Under the pieces are notes generated by a model, which saw nothing but the letters and a program-made list of their open reading frames with translations, was not told the origin of the DNA and made no database searches. 64,000 nucleotides of DNA from Gamarada debralockiae (taxonomy: Eukaryota; Ascomycota; Leotiomycetes; Helotiales; Hyphodiscaceae): assembly GCA_002803225.1 (NCBI GenBank), contig NXFV01000860.1, positions 29,300 to 93,299 of the forward strand, given 5' to 3'. Position numbers and translations under genes: made by a program. Below are positions 50,077-60,876 of this stretch, in pieces. Each line of letters opens with the position of its first letter. Positions within the stretch are counted from its first letter, which is position 1.

Positions 50077-51784
50077 TTACTGGCCGCCGCTTCTAGCACG
50101 CTGTTCAATCATCACCAAATAGCTCTTCGCAGTCCTCGCCCGAAACTTCTTTCCCCACTTCGTCATGATCAAGAATGACAAGCCAGACACCAGGCAGATG
50201 ACAGCCATACAGACCGTCGTAGCTTGCCCACCGATCCCATCGATCCAAGGCTGAATTGCAAACGTGAATGCAAACCCTAGGACATCTCTCACAAATAGTA
50301 TCAGAACCATGCTCTCAGCTGCTATGCCAGGGTAGCAATCTACAGCATAGGTAAGGCAGATCGCGCCTCCGCTTCCAATACCAAATCCAATCAAAGCGGT
50401 CCCTACGCCTGCTGATATTATCCAAGGCAGGCCTCTGTACGCTCCCAATCCATACATCAGCAGTCCTGCGGAGTTCAGGATGGCGGGTACGATGAGCAGC
50501 CATAACCTAGATTCGGGCTCCATGACGCCTTTGTTCTGTCTGGCTCGACGCTGGACATACCAATCACTCAAAGGACCACCCCAAAGCATACCAAATATTG
50601 CTCCAACAAATGCAGCAACATTGGTATCGCCCACTGCTGCGATGCCGAAGTTGTATGGCGGTTCGCTGAAAAGCTCGGATTGAGTTACGGAAAGGAGAGA
50701 CAGCCACATTATTTGGATACCGCCCATGATGCCTGTCCAAATGACGGCGGGAAAGGTAACCAGGCGGAATGGGAAGATGGCGAGAACCCACCAAGGCTTG
50801 GGATTTGCGTGCTTCATGTGGATGGGAGCCATTCTTTGCCAGTATGTGAGCGGCGGCGTATATTCCGTGGAGGTAGTTGGAGTGGAGTAAACAGCGGGTG
50901 CTGGCTTGCTGGTAGTGGTCTCGGCAAAGTCAGGTTTCAGTTCTATGCTGTTTGTCGCAGTTCGTTCTGGATCCGCGAGGCTGACAGACGAAGGTAATGG
51001 TCGTCGAAAAATACTCTCCTCCAATGTAAATATTTGCAGAAGCAGGATAATCCCAAAGAAGATGACCAAATACCAGAAGCACCAGTTCCAACTCTGCGAT
51101 TCGGTGATGTATCCTGCGGCGACTGGACCCATGTATGATCCTGTTCCCAGAGCGAATGCGAAACAACTGAGCCTTGTACCCCTTTCATGAGCGAAATATA
51201 TATCCGTAGTCGATATTTGAACCAGGGAATCCACTGGTGCCGCCCCGAAGCCCGTCAATATATTGACGACATCGTACATTTGAACATTCGTTTGGAAACC
51301 ACCTAGTATGCATCCAATGAGGTTCAACAGTGTTCCTATTATATAGACGGGTCGTCGTCCGATCTTCATCGCTGTGGGTTGGAGGATTATGCATCCTATG
51401 CCTAGGAACGCAAAACAGAGCGCTGCCGTGATATTCAAGTCGTCGATCGTGGTATTCAAGTCCTCAGCCAGTTGGTCCCAAACAGGTCCGCTCCAGTTCA
51501 CAGAGGCAGCAGCCAATGTTCCCCATATTATCAATAACCAGAAATGGTATTCTTTCCTAAAAGTTCGCCAGTTGAGTGGATCTTCGGGGTCGCTAGTAGG
51601 TTGTGGGATGAGAAGAACGTCGGATTTAGTACCGCGTTGATGCTTGAGGGTCGTTGTTCCTTGCACTGCGAGGTCGTTAGTCCTGAACCAGCTCGCAGAT
51701 TGAGCACTTACAGTCAACAAGATGCACCGTCCCAGGAACCATCTCGACGCCATCGTGTACTGGAAATTGTATCCCCTGCCCCAT
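50077..51784 (-). CDS. MFS transporter, Hol1/DHA1-like
   Basis: Predicted plasma-membrane multidrug-type exporter of 553 aa. The long frame seems to begin at an ATG at 51753, but the true start is ATG 51784. Exon 1 (51784-51712) encodes MGQGIQFPVHDGVEMVPG and joins, after a 46-nt intron, to exon 2 (51665-50077) in phase 1, giving TVHLVDLQGTTTLKHQ and then VLLIPQPTSDPEDPLNW, the hallmark N-terminus of the family. Twelve hydrophobic helices follow, with GRRPVYIIG after helix 2, a long central loop rich in Ser/Thr/Pro, and the second half starting at PFRLVTFPAVIW. The C-terminus is basic. All segments are intact. Substrates of this group include polyamines, drugs and metabolites; none can be assigned here. 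Confidence 0.92.
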
Positions 51785-52528
51785 GGATGCTTCGGGCAAG
51801 GCTTCTCAGCCTCACCTTGGCCTCCTTCCCGACAGGCTATTTGTTATCAATACATGAAGACTGATGATACCTTGGGTATTCTCTTCTAATCAGGGCGGAT
51901 ACGTTCGCATAATAAAGAGGGAGGGGAAATAGGAACTTATCAGGATGATGAAGATGCGAAACAAGAATAGACGGAGCGGAATGGGATGAGAAACACCGAC
52001 CGCTTCCGTGAAAGCGGAGAAGGAAGCGAGCAAATCATGGCCAAGACAATGACTGTTGAACATGGGTGAGGAGAATGTGATCATAACACCTGAAAGACCA
52101 ATCGGGCATGCTGCTCGTGAGCATATCTAGGCTCATGATGAAAGTTTCCGATGAGTTGTAGAAGATTGTGTGAGGAGGTGTGATGGAGAAACGTCGCCGA
52201 AAATTCACGCCACCAAGAAGCGAGCGCCCAGCTGTGGAGATGCTTCCAGCGGTTTTCAGAATTCATCACCAAATTTCATCCACTCCAAGACGGGATTTAC
52301 ATCTTTCATTCCTCAAGAACTTTCAAGCGACTATCTTATTGAGGATGCCTCGTGCTGATGAGCCATTGGATGTCACTTCCACTGACTTGGAAAGAGGGGC
52401 TCCTGCTTTTTCATGTTTTCTGCGACCGGGAAAGTTTCCGGCTTATGAATTAGATATAACGCGTCGTCACCGCTTGCAGCGAACCGCTTCGGAGGGTCTA
52501 TGACCACAATAGATAGGCATGGCGGCCC
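51785..52528. other. Intergenic region
   Basis: About 740 bp between two minus-strand genes, containing the promoter of the MFS gene and the 3' region of the beta-lactamase-fold gene. The plus-strand frame at 52180-52503 has no recognisable feature. Confidence 0.4.
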
Positions 52529-53995
52529 TTAAGTATCCTCTCTGGTCAAGTGCACCAATCCATCTGGTCCTACTACATCCTGCCAAATCTCGACACTTCT
52601 CTTCTCCGCTCTCCAACCCAACCTAACCATCATCTCCAAGCCCTCTAGAACCAAATCAATCGACTTCCAGTCCCCTGCATACTCAATGCTCGGAATCGCA
52701 GCAGGCACAAGTCTCGCCCTAATCCCGTCTCCAAACCGCAAAACAGGCTCCCCATCCTCATCACCCTCAAGGACCAACTCCTTCCCACGATCAGCCCACG
52801 CACCCTTCCATTCAACCCATCTCTTATTCACCTGAGCCCCATACGCACAAAATGGTACCGTACCAAAAGGTGTCCCACCATCAAAATCCGGAATCGGAGA
52901 CCATTTCTTCAGATACGAAATGGCGTGGAAGACCTTAGCCCATACCGTAAAGCCTGCTGCTGAGTTGGTCATGATGCAAATCCCACAACCATCCCAAGCA
53001 TTCTCCTTCGACACTTGGTCCTCTTTCCCACGTTGTGACTTTAAGTCTGCGTACCCCATAAGGAAGCATTCCCATCCAGGAAAATTCGATCCGCCATGCC
53101 CAAACGCAATTCCCGGCTCCCTCGGGGCGATCCACGTCAATGCCATCTTATTCTCCACTTCTTCAAGCATCTGCCTCGCCATCTCTTTCTCCAAAAACTC
53201 TTTCCCATCTCCATTTTTCAGCGACTGCTGCATCGCTCTCACAACTTTCAAAAGATCACTCGGCGTAGTCCACAATCCCGCCGCCGCCTTCTCAGGTAGA
53301 ATATGCCATTTCACATCAGAAGGTGTATATCCCGTGAAATAGGCCCTCGTTACATTCGTCTCCCCGTCCGGGAGGATGTAGAACGAGCGCGTCATCTCCA
53401 GTGGATCAAGGACAAGCTCTTTCACCAGTTCCGCAAAATCTTTTCCAGTCACAGTCTCCAGAATGATTTGCAAGACAGTCATTCCACCTCCAGAATACGA
53501 AAACGCGTACCCTGGAAAAACCTGAACTCTCACTTGCAAAGTATTCGCTGGAGCTTTTCCCGAGAGTACGGTCTTCGCATCTGGTGCATCTTTCGAATAG
53601 CCTGGAAATCCGCCGACAGAGAGCCCAGAAGTATGAGTCATGATATGCTTAATTGTAATCTCCCGCAAAAGAGTTTTCGTGTGAGGCGTTTCTAGAATAC
53701 TGATAACGTGTTCGGGGAGGAGCTTCACGATTTTATCGTCCACCTTCAGTTTTCCGGCCTGGATTAAGCGCATCGTCGCCATCCCCGTGATGGTTTTGGA
53801 AATACTGCATGCTTGGAATAGCGTCTCCGTGTTATCGCCAATCGTTGAGATGCATCTGGATGTAATGGAGCCGTGGTCCAGAATAGCGATTGAGGCGGAC
53901 GGGGATCCGATTTCGGCCAGGACATCTGCTGCTGCTGCTGCACCTTCTGTGGCCTGAGAGCTAACAAGATGTTCTAGTTCGGTGAAAAAATCCAT
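52529..53995 (-). CDS. Beta-lactamase-fold serine hydrolase (class C / transesterase-like)
   Basis: Single-exon 488-aa protein with ATG 53995 and no signal peptide, so probably cytosolic. It has the class C beta-lactamase / LovD-like active site: S64-I-S-K67 (SxxK nucleophile motif, in FQACSISKTITG), Y167 in YSGGG taking the place of YxN, and HGGSN around H300 replacing KTG. Other family marks are HTSGL, FSYSGGGMTVLQ, PLEMTRS and AAGLWTTPSDLLK. A C-terminal beta-rich extension of about 110 residues follows the catalytic domain, as in many fungal members. Such enzymes act as esterases, transacylases or peptidases, some of them in metabolite biosynthesis. All catalytic positions look intact; the substrate is unknown. 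The gene lies between an MFS exporter and a CorA-like gene on the same strand. Confidence 0.92.
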   Translation of the reverse strand: MDFFTELEHLVSSQATEGAAAAADVLAEIGSPSASIAILDHGSITSRCISTIGDNTETLFQACSISKTITGMATMRLIQAGKLKVDDKIVKLLPEHVISILETPHTKTLLREITIKHIMTHTSGLSVGGFPGYSKDAPDAKTVLSGKAPANTLQVRVQVFPGYAFSYSGGGMTVLQIILETVTGKDFAELVKELVLDPLEMTRSFYILPDGETNVTRAYFTGYTPSDVKWHILPEKAAAGLWTTPSDLLKVVRAMQQSLKNGDGKEFLEKEMARQMLEEVENKMALTWIAPREPGIAFGHGGSNFPGWECFLMGYADLKSQRGKEDQVSKENAWDGCGICIMTNSAAGFTVWAKVFHAISYLKKWSPIPDFDGGTPFGTVPFCAYGAQVNKRWVEWKGAWADRGKELVLEGDEDGEPVLRFGDGIRARLVPAAIPSIEYAGDWKSIDLVLEGLEMMVRLGWRAEKRSVEIWQDVVGPDGLVHLTREDT

Positions 53996-54420
53996 TTTAT
54001 TTCCAGTTACGTCTTTCCTGCAATGAAATTTGGTACCTTTGCCTCTCTATTTATTTTGGACAATGGTGGCTCTATTTGAATTGTGCATGTCAGAAGACTA
54101 CGTCAGCTAGTAATGCAGCCTGATTGCAATGCTGCAGCCTAGCAGATCGACCCAGAATTTTGCGGTGAACCAAATTGGGCAAATCTACTATTTTGTGTTA
54201 TTACTCTCGACTTCGGCTTGGTAGTTAGGCACCGATGGAATGGCATGCAGCGAATTCCTCGCGGTATATTGTTGAAATGCCTGCGTGGGATCGTATGTTC
54301 ATTTCAAGTGATTCGGAATGCAGTCACATGATTCGATTTCAAGGTGCAAGTAAAACGCCGAGCCTCGCACTGCTATACCCAGCTCCTTTGAACTGCCAGT
54401 CCATTCCTCCTTTGAACTTC
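53996..54420. other. Intergenic region
   Basis: About 420 bp with no supported coding frame. It holds the promoter of the beta-lactamase-fold gene and the 3' region of the CorA-like gene. Confidence 0.4.
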
Positions 54421-56301
54421 TCAATCAACTTTAGGACCATCATTTCTTTCGAGGTCACGATCCAGACCTTCAACCTGAAGAGAGGGCTTGACAGGGGAGA
54501 CGGAAGAGGTTAAAGAGCTATTTCCGACGTGAGAATTCCCATCCCCGCTTGTGCTCTTTCCGTCCTTGTGGCTTGCTTGGTTGTTATTTATTCCTTTCTT
54601 GTGCTTCGCGGCCTTCGCCGTCTCATGCATGACGTAGAGGCCGATGCCAAGAAGTATTGAGCCCAAGAGAGTGAACCCCCAGTAGATCCCAAACGGCAGC
54701 TTGACAACTACTGGCTTGGTTGGGTCGAGCCAATTGAACATTGGTGTCGTTAGAAATACCTGTAATGAAATCAGCTGTGTAATCTGGCGACAGGATACTT
54801 CGTACTTGCCGCCATGAAAGTCGCTGGTAGGAACGCCGCAGTCAAGATGGCCATGGCTTTCATTCTGTTCCCGTCTTTGTCGGTATTCGCCGCGATTGAT
54901 TGTTGGATGAAACGACCTCGTTGTGCAATTAAGTTGCTCACCTGCGACGTATTAGTTGGCTGGTCGGTGCCAAGGAAAGGACATGAATGATTTACCATGC
55001 CAACATTGATATCGATATGCTGCTGCAAGCTTTCGATATCTATCTTGTACTGTAGCATGTTCTTCCTGACCATGACCAACTTATCATGGTCACGTATACT
55101 CTCTTTGGAACTGTCTAATTGCTGCAGAGCAACTTTCAGGTTGCCCGATTCAGGATTTTGCTTCCATTTTTGCAGCCGTGCAGTGAGGTAGTCCTCGAAT
55201 GGCATGATGTTCTTCACCAAAACATTGGCACTATCCGCAAGGTAGTGCATCGTAGACCGAGTTCCAGTGAGCTTTTGATTCATATGAATCAAATTTTGGC
55301 TCACTTCGCGAATATGGCTTGTCTTGGAGAGATCGGGTTCTTGTTTCTTTTCTTTTTCCGCCGTTTCCAAGTATTGAGCAGCTTGTTCCAAGTCCATGTC
55401 GCATGCCTTCAGTTTTTTAAATACGTCTTTGATGTCGGGCGAAATTATGGATCCATACAGTGAGAGAAGAGCTGCAACGAATAATCGTGGAGTCATACCG
55501 GCGCTGGTTTCCAAGTGATCGTTAGCGATGTCTTGCCAACGAAAGACCAAATCCGTAAAGAGTTTGCCGACGTGCTCGCTCTTCAGCCCGGCAACGATTG
55601 CAAACATACTTTCCCGGTTATCTCCGGTCGTATTCCTCGACCTCTTGTTTAGGACGAAACTTCCTCCCTCAGCCCGGATATGGTGGACCATCGAGAAGGA
55701 TAACACGTTTTCAGAGAGGCACGGAACTCGCAACGTGTAGACTATGGTGCATAAGTAACCCGCCTTTGTAATTGCTTTCGGAAGACTCACGTTTAAGGAA
55801 GCATCTTGAGTTCGGCACAGCCTTCTCATCAGCCTTCCCATCCTTGTATCTGAAACAAGCATCGAAATGCTGTTCATCGCGATGAAGATTATGCCAAAGA
55901 ATTTCCTTTTTGCAATGGCAATGTTCGCATATATTCTCGAGGTTCTTTTCGAGGAAGGCTGGTATAACATTAGGGTCTGTAACTGATGTAGGAAGGTGTC
56001 TAAAAATATCAGTAATTGAACGCAAAAGAAAAGAAGAGCAAAGCAAGACTGACATCAATGTCAACCGATCGTTGCCACAGAAGTCCTCGGTCGTCGCAAT
56101 CTTCCAATTTCCCTCTTCACTCGGGAATTCCTTCGCAACGTCGCTGAAAAGAACATCAGGCTGCCAGAAAATAGCTCCGTCTTGATGGATGTAGTATATG
56201 TCGAAAGCGGGATTCTTTGGATCTGTTGGTTTGCGTGTGGAGAGGGGGCCCGTGAAGTAAATAGCATCCTTACGGTCACACACAGAGGCCTGATCAGACA
56301 T
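54421..56301 (-). CDS. CorA-like membrane protein
   Basis: Predicted membrane protein of 552 aa with five exons: 56301-56054, 55999-55791, 55726-54996, 54941-54810 and 54759-54421. The frames join only if the last intron (54809-54760) uses a GC donor (GCG|GCAAGT), a known minor splice type; this restores FLPATFMAVFLTTPMFNW. A long hydrophilic N-terminal domain with a helical, coiled-coil-like part (about residues 250-420: MDLEQAAQYLETAEKE, SKESIRDHDKLVMVRKNML) precedes two C-terminal transmembrane helices at about 426-446 and 463-483, the CorA topology. The bacterial YGMN selectivity motif is replaced by PMFNW, as in many fungal CorA-like proteins, so magnesium transport is uncertain. The C-terminal tail is cytosolic-type, rich in Ser, Gly and Lys. 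Confidence 0.85.
54760..54809 (-). other. GC-AG intron in the CorA-like gene
   Basis: The 50-nt intron begins GCAAGT and ends TTACAG. A GT donor two bases inside would shift the frame and lose the second transmembrane helix, while the GC donor gives an uninterrupted CorA signature. GCAAGT is the usual consensus of natural GC-AG introns. Confidence 0.75.
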
Positions 56302-59204
56302 GTTGCTTCGATTGAGAATTTTTCGATTTTAGCTGCCGTGGCTTCACGTCATTTATGCTATCTAAAGAACGAAGAAAGCAGCTCGCCCTCTAAATATGCA
56401 ATGTAGCGTCATTGTGGGGGGGACAGGTGAGGGGAAATGCATGGAAGAGTGCGGCAGCACAAAAAGGTTATTTGCTGCGAAGTCCAACCTCGTCGTCTAA
56501 AGTTGGAGATATGCAAGTTGTTGTTGGAATTAGAATATTGCCGCAAGCGCCGCCATATTATTGGTAGGGTCAGTAAGGAGAGCCTTGTTGGTGAAACTTT
56601 TCGGCCCGGCGCTTTTACTCGGTACAGGACAGTAATGTTGGTGGGTTGCCCGGGGGAGGAGGTGGGGAGGTGCAAAATCTGGTGTTGGATTTTGCGATCG
56701 GGCTCTATGATATGCCTAAGTGAATTGAGTTTCACATTCGATGTATCAAAATCAGAAAGGAAACGGAGCTCGTTTTACAGTAACGTCGTCTTGTCTCATC
56801 ACAAAACGCTCAAATTCAGCAGCGAAAACACCCTGACATCGTAGCTACTACAACTTCATACTGTTCGAAGCTCGATTCCCGGTCCCAGTGGACTTGAACA
56901 CTCATCGGCCAGGCCGACCGCAATTGGTTGTAGAGTAGAGGACTTTCTAATTGGATGTGGCACAAACTTTCGTTCGTTACAATTAACAAATCATTGGACT
57001 CTTCCACCCCTCTTGATCATTAACTTCTCCTGAAAGCCACAGGGCCAAGTTCTTAGCTTTAGGCCTCTATTTAGCGACCAATCCACTGGAAAAGTGCCCG
57101 ATTAGCAACCAAACTTTGGTGTAACACGCTGTAAATCCAGGCCAGAGCGCTTGTAAGCTTCCTATAGGTGACTAGGCAGCGGACTCAGGTACCCTGTTCC
57201 TGATGCCCTCTGCTGCTCTGTCAGCCTTTCACCTTTTGTTTTCGGATTCCGTCTTTTCAGAGCGTGTAAATGAAGGGAAAGGTTGGATGCGCTCAATTGC
57301 CTATCTTATGAAACTTTTCTACGAAAACCGGTTTTCTCTCTAATTGAATATACCAACCGTTGAATATAGTACCTCCCCCTCATATAAGTTTCAGTACTAA
57401 ACTTTTGTTGCTGTATAGTCAAGCGCAACACTTCCCTGACAGCATCCTTACCATCCTAGCTTGACCACTCAACACAACGCAGTGACCGGGTCTAGCAGAC
57501 TAGCAGCCTTAGCGTTGTCAGTAAATGCCATACCGGCGTGACTGGCTCTGAAGTAAGTGGTAATAATCCCCGCAGCCTCATGTACAGAGGTGCTTTACAT
57601 ACGTCGAAAGACCGCCTCAGAAAGTAATCCGGCCTGTCGTTGTACTGTAGAAAGAGAAAGAAATTGAATGGAAGCAGACGTTCTTGACACAAAAAGCTCA
57701 ATTATATGAGGAACGTTGCTATGTAGCCTCTTGGATCCACAAGAAGGTTAGGCTCAAGGGTATAAAGCCTATTCATCGAAGGAACTTCAATTCCTCTCTG
57801 TATGCCCCTTATATCAGACGCATAGATCTTTAATCGCGCTACCTTCATTCCGTACGGATCAAACTAGGTGAGTTTGTGCTGATCGAGAAAGACGAAAAGC
57901 CCAACTTGCAAAATTGCCATGCGTTGGAGAAGCGCTTTCCTCAGATGCTCTCCCAAATCTCCCCGGAAACTAGAGAAGATCTCAAATAGTACTGACATTG
58001 GTACGAGCGCGCACTAGGCGGCCTAGGAGGAAAATATACCCAGATACAACGAACACCTAATGCCGCGCTGCCCAATCCGCACTCCCAGACGCTTTTCTGG
58101 GTCACATACTGTATCTTCCACCTTTGTGGGTTGCATGTGAAAGTGCATAGTTCTGCTGCGACGTGATGACATTAAGACTAGAAGCATCTTCGGCAGAAGA
58201 TCTGCGCATAAAAGCAGAGAATCAGAACACGAATTCCAGGTTGTGATAAGATAAGGGAAGAAGAGACATCAAAATTGAAGTTATCAACGGCTTATCAACG
58301 GCAGGCCGGTTCGCTTCTACAGGGTAGAGCGCTTAGCCAGGAACGAACGCGACCTGCGTAGCGTAGGGGTTTCAGGGGCGAAGCGACCCTAAAATGCTGG
58401 AACCAGTTAAATTATTGGAACCGAAGAAAAAGAAAGCAGCAAAGAGGAGTTGCAGATAACGGTAGGTAGAGGCCGTTTTCCGGTATGTGCGCAGAGGTCT
58501 TGAAGTATTGGATTTCGATTCTTCAGTAGCAGAAAGAGTCGATCTGCCACTCTTGTGAACAACATATGGAGCTCGTTCCCGGCTTACAGGAGGAGGCCTA
58601 TTTAAAGTAGCTCAGTGGCTGTAGAAACAGCCGGTCCTGGACTGCTAGGCAACGGCCAGGCTTTTGATCGACTCATGAAGCCATAAAGTGTTGCCAAATA
58701 TGATGATGGGGATACAACTTCTGGAAACCTGATAGCATCCTCTCTTCTTTGACAGCGGTAACACGATTGAAGACGAATTTCTTTTTCATCCCCGTCGGAA
58801 TGATGTTGCATTGCATTGTTGAAGCTGTTGATGTACCCTTCAAATGTGATGGGGGGTACAATTTCTGAACCCTCATGTATCATCTGTTTGGAGAAGAGCA
58901 AGAGCAAAAGACTGTTGCAGGACTGTTGACGAAATTCACTTTCATCCCATCATGCGCTCATTCCATTACCTTTCTGAAGCTATTGGTAAGCCTTCGTTCG
59001 GAGTATACCCTCTGGCTTTGGGTTGAAGTCTGACCACAACGCCAACTCCCTCCTCTGTTTTCCTGGATTGCATCATTTGGTATTGTGAGAGCCCGCTAGC
59101 GGAAAACTCGTGGGTGGTCATGCCCGAGAATTAAGGAGGGGAAGGGGGGTTGTTGGAAGGTTTTAACTGATGGACATAGGACTGAGCTGCCTATCTGCGC
59201 CACT
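56302..59204. other. Intergenic region, possible retroelement remnants
   Basis: About 2.9 kb without a supported gene. On the plus strand 57120-57475 begins TGTAACAC and ends CTCAACACA with an internal TATA-like CTCATATAAG, which resembles a solitary copia-type LTR, but no target duplication was found. A tandem pair of TTATCAACGGC is at 58281-58302. The minus-strand frame 58602-58907 has no recognisable domain. Confidence 0.35.
57119..57475. repeat. Possible solo LTR
   Basis: The stretch has TG...CA-type ends (TGTAACACGC at the left, ACTCAACACA at the right), about 355 bp length and an internal CTCATATAAG, all features of fungal LTRs. There is no paired copy in the window and no clear flanking duplication, so this is tentative. 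Confidence 0.2.
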
Positions 59205-60633
59205 TCATAATTCATCCTTGTAAATCTCCTCGCTGCCGTCCTCGTCTTCATCCTCACCATCCACAACCCCCAAAATCGTACGTATCTCTCCCGGTTCATC
59301 CACAACTTTGATCTCCCATCCCTTCTCCCTGGCCATCTTCTGCACCTCTTTCCTCAACTCGTCCACCGTCGCAGGATCGAGGTCCAGTTTTCTCAATTCG
59401 GTATCGCTGGCCATTTCCACCTGCCCACCTTCAGACTTGGGTTTCGCACGCGCAATAACTTCCACTACTTTCCCCAGGTTCTCTTGTCCAAAGTCTGCAG
59501 GAATAGGCATTCTCGCGCCGTCCTTTGCAGCCCATTTTCCACCCCCAACAATCACTCCGCCGATGTTGATGGGCTTTTCCATCTTCGCATTCGCTGCATC
59601 CAGCTCATTCTCCAACATTTTCAACTCAGTTCGATCTTCAAGATCCTCTTCGGGCACAATGACGCGGCACACGATCTCATTCGCCTTGTTCTCCTTCGCA
59701 GGCATAAATGCCGCGTCAGTGCAGAGCCTAGGCGTGTAAATAACCATCATATAGGAGCAAGTCGTGACTTCCTTGATATACCCAATGCGATCTGTAACAT
59801 GCGGATTGCAGTGATATTGCACTTCCACTCTTCTCGGCTTGCCCGTAAGATCGCATATCGTGCCACCTTCCATCCTCTGCACTAAATACCGCGTGTCGCC
59901 CTTCACTTGTAATTCTGTCTTCGGCGGCTCGCCATGTTTAGCTCCTTTATGCACATCGATTTCGTTACCCCACTCATCCTCTTTCGTTTGCTGCGCAGCC
60001 TTCGCCTTGCCTAGGACGAATTGCTTCGTTGTAGGATCTCGCGTGGGTGGTATGAGCGGTTTGCCGGGCTGTGGAGGCAGCTGGTGGAATTGGACGATCT
60101 CGTTGTTGTAGCAGAATGAATATGACCACCATCCAGACACAAAATAGAGACAATCGCCTTCCAGATCTTGTAGCAGTTCCCAGCCGCGATCAGTTGCTCG
60201 AGCGAGTTCTTTCTGTTCTGCGGCTCTTGCTTCTGCCTCAGAGGTTTCGTTTTTGGGCAGCGGTTCAACGATGGGTATTGTGCAGAAGTATTGTTCGTCG
60301 TTTAGGATCATGACTTCGTAGGTCTCGTGTGCGGAATCGAAGGCATGGTTGGGATCTGAGTTGTGAGGCGCCCTCTCGATGTTGGTGTTAGAGCTTTGGG
60401 GAGCATCGTGGATTGTAGAGGATGCGTGAGAAATTATGAGGTTGGCCTCAACCTCGGAGATGAAAGAGTCGGAGAATACTACTTCATACTGCTGCGTGTT
60501 AGATGGGCACCAGTGGGAAGACGAGTAGGCCTACTTGAGGGAAGGCGAGTAAGTCGTCATGTACGCTGAACACGGTTTGACTTGCTAGAGCTACTGGAGC
60601 TGATGCCAACAAGGCTGCAATGAGTTGGTGCAT
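59205..60633 (-). CDS. YOS9: Yos9/OS-9 ER quality-control lectin
   Basis: ER-lumenal lectin of the Hrd1 (ER-associated degradation) pathway that recognises trimmed mannose on misfolded glycoproteins. Length is 460 aa, from exon 1 (60633-60535) and exon 2 (60488-59205), joined in phase 0. Residues 1-18 form a signal peptide (MHQLIAALLASAPVALAS). The junction restores FPQYEVVFSDSFISEVEA, the conserved Yos9 N-terminal region. The mannose-6-phosphate-receptor-homology (MRH) domain spans about residues 140-270, with CLYFVSGWWSYSFCYNNEIV carrying the sugar-binding tandem Trp (W153, W154). The conserved Arg/Glu/Tyr positions lie in RRVEVQYHC and YIKEVTTCSYMMVIYTPRLC. An acidic C-terminal tail ends in KDEL, an ER retrieval signal. 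The gene looks intact and is likely a housekeeping gene. Confidence 0.95.
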
Positions 60634-60876
60634 TGTGCCATACGGCAATTGCGAGGTGTTTAGGGAATCATAGAAGGTGTGGATTGAAAGGTGGTTACTT
60701 CATCCTCAAGCTGTCATCAACGTGTTATCGGAGAATCGGCCTTCTGCCGAGAGTGACACGTGACCCTATCAATCTCTTCTTCCTCCTTATTTCAGTTTCC
60801 TCTTGCTTCTTTCTACGCCCAATCCCAATTAGAAGCAAGGAAAAGATGAACATTCATTTAAAACATCTAGGATTAG

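Noticed and set aside
50077..51753. Start of the second MFS transporter at ATG 51753
   Set aside because: That frame reads through an intron. The upstream ATG 51784 with a 46-nt intron restores the conserved family N-terminus.
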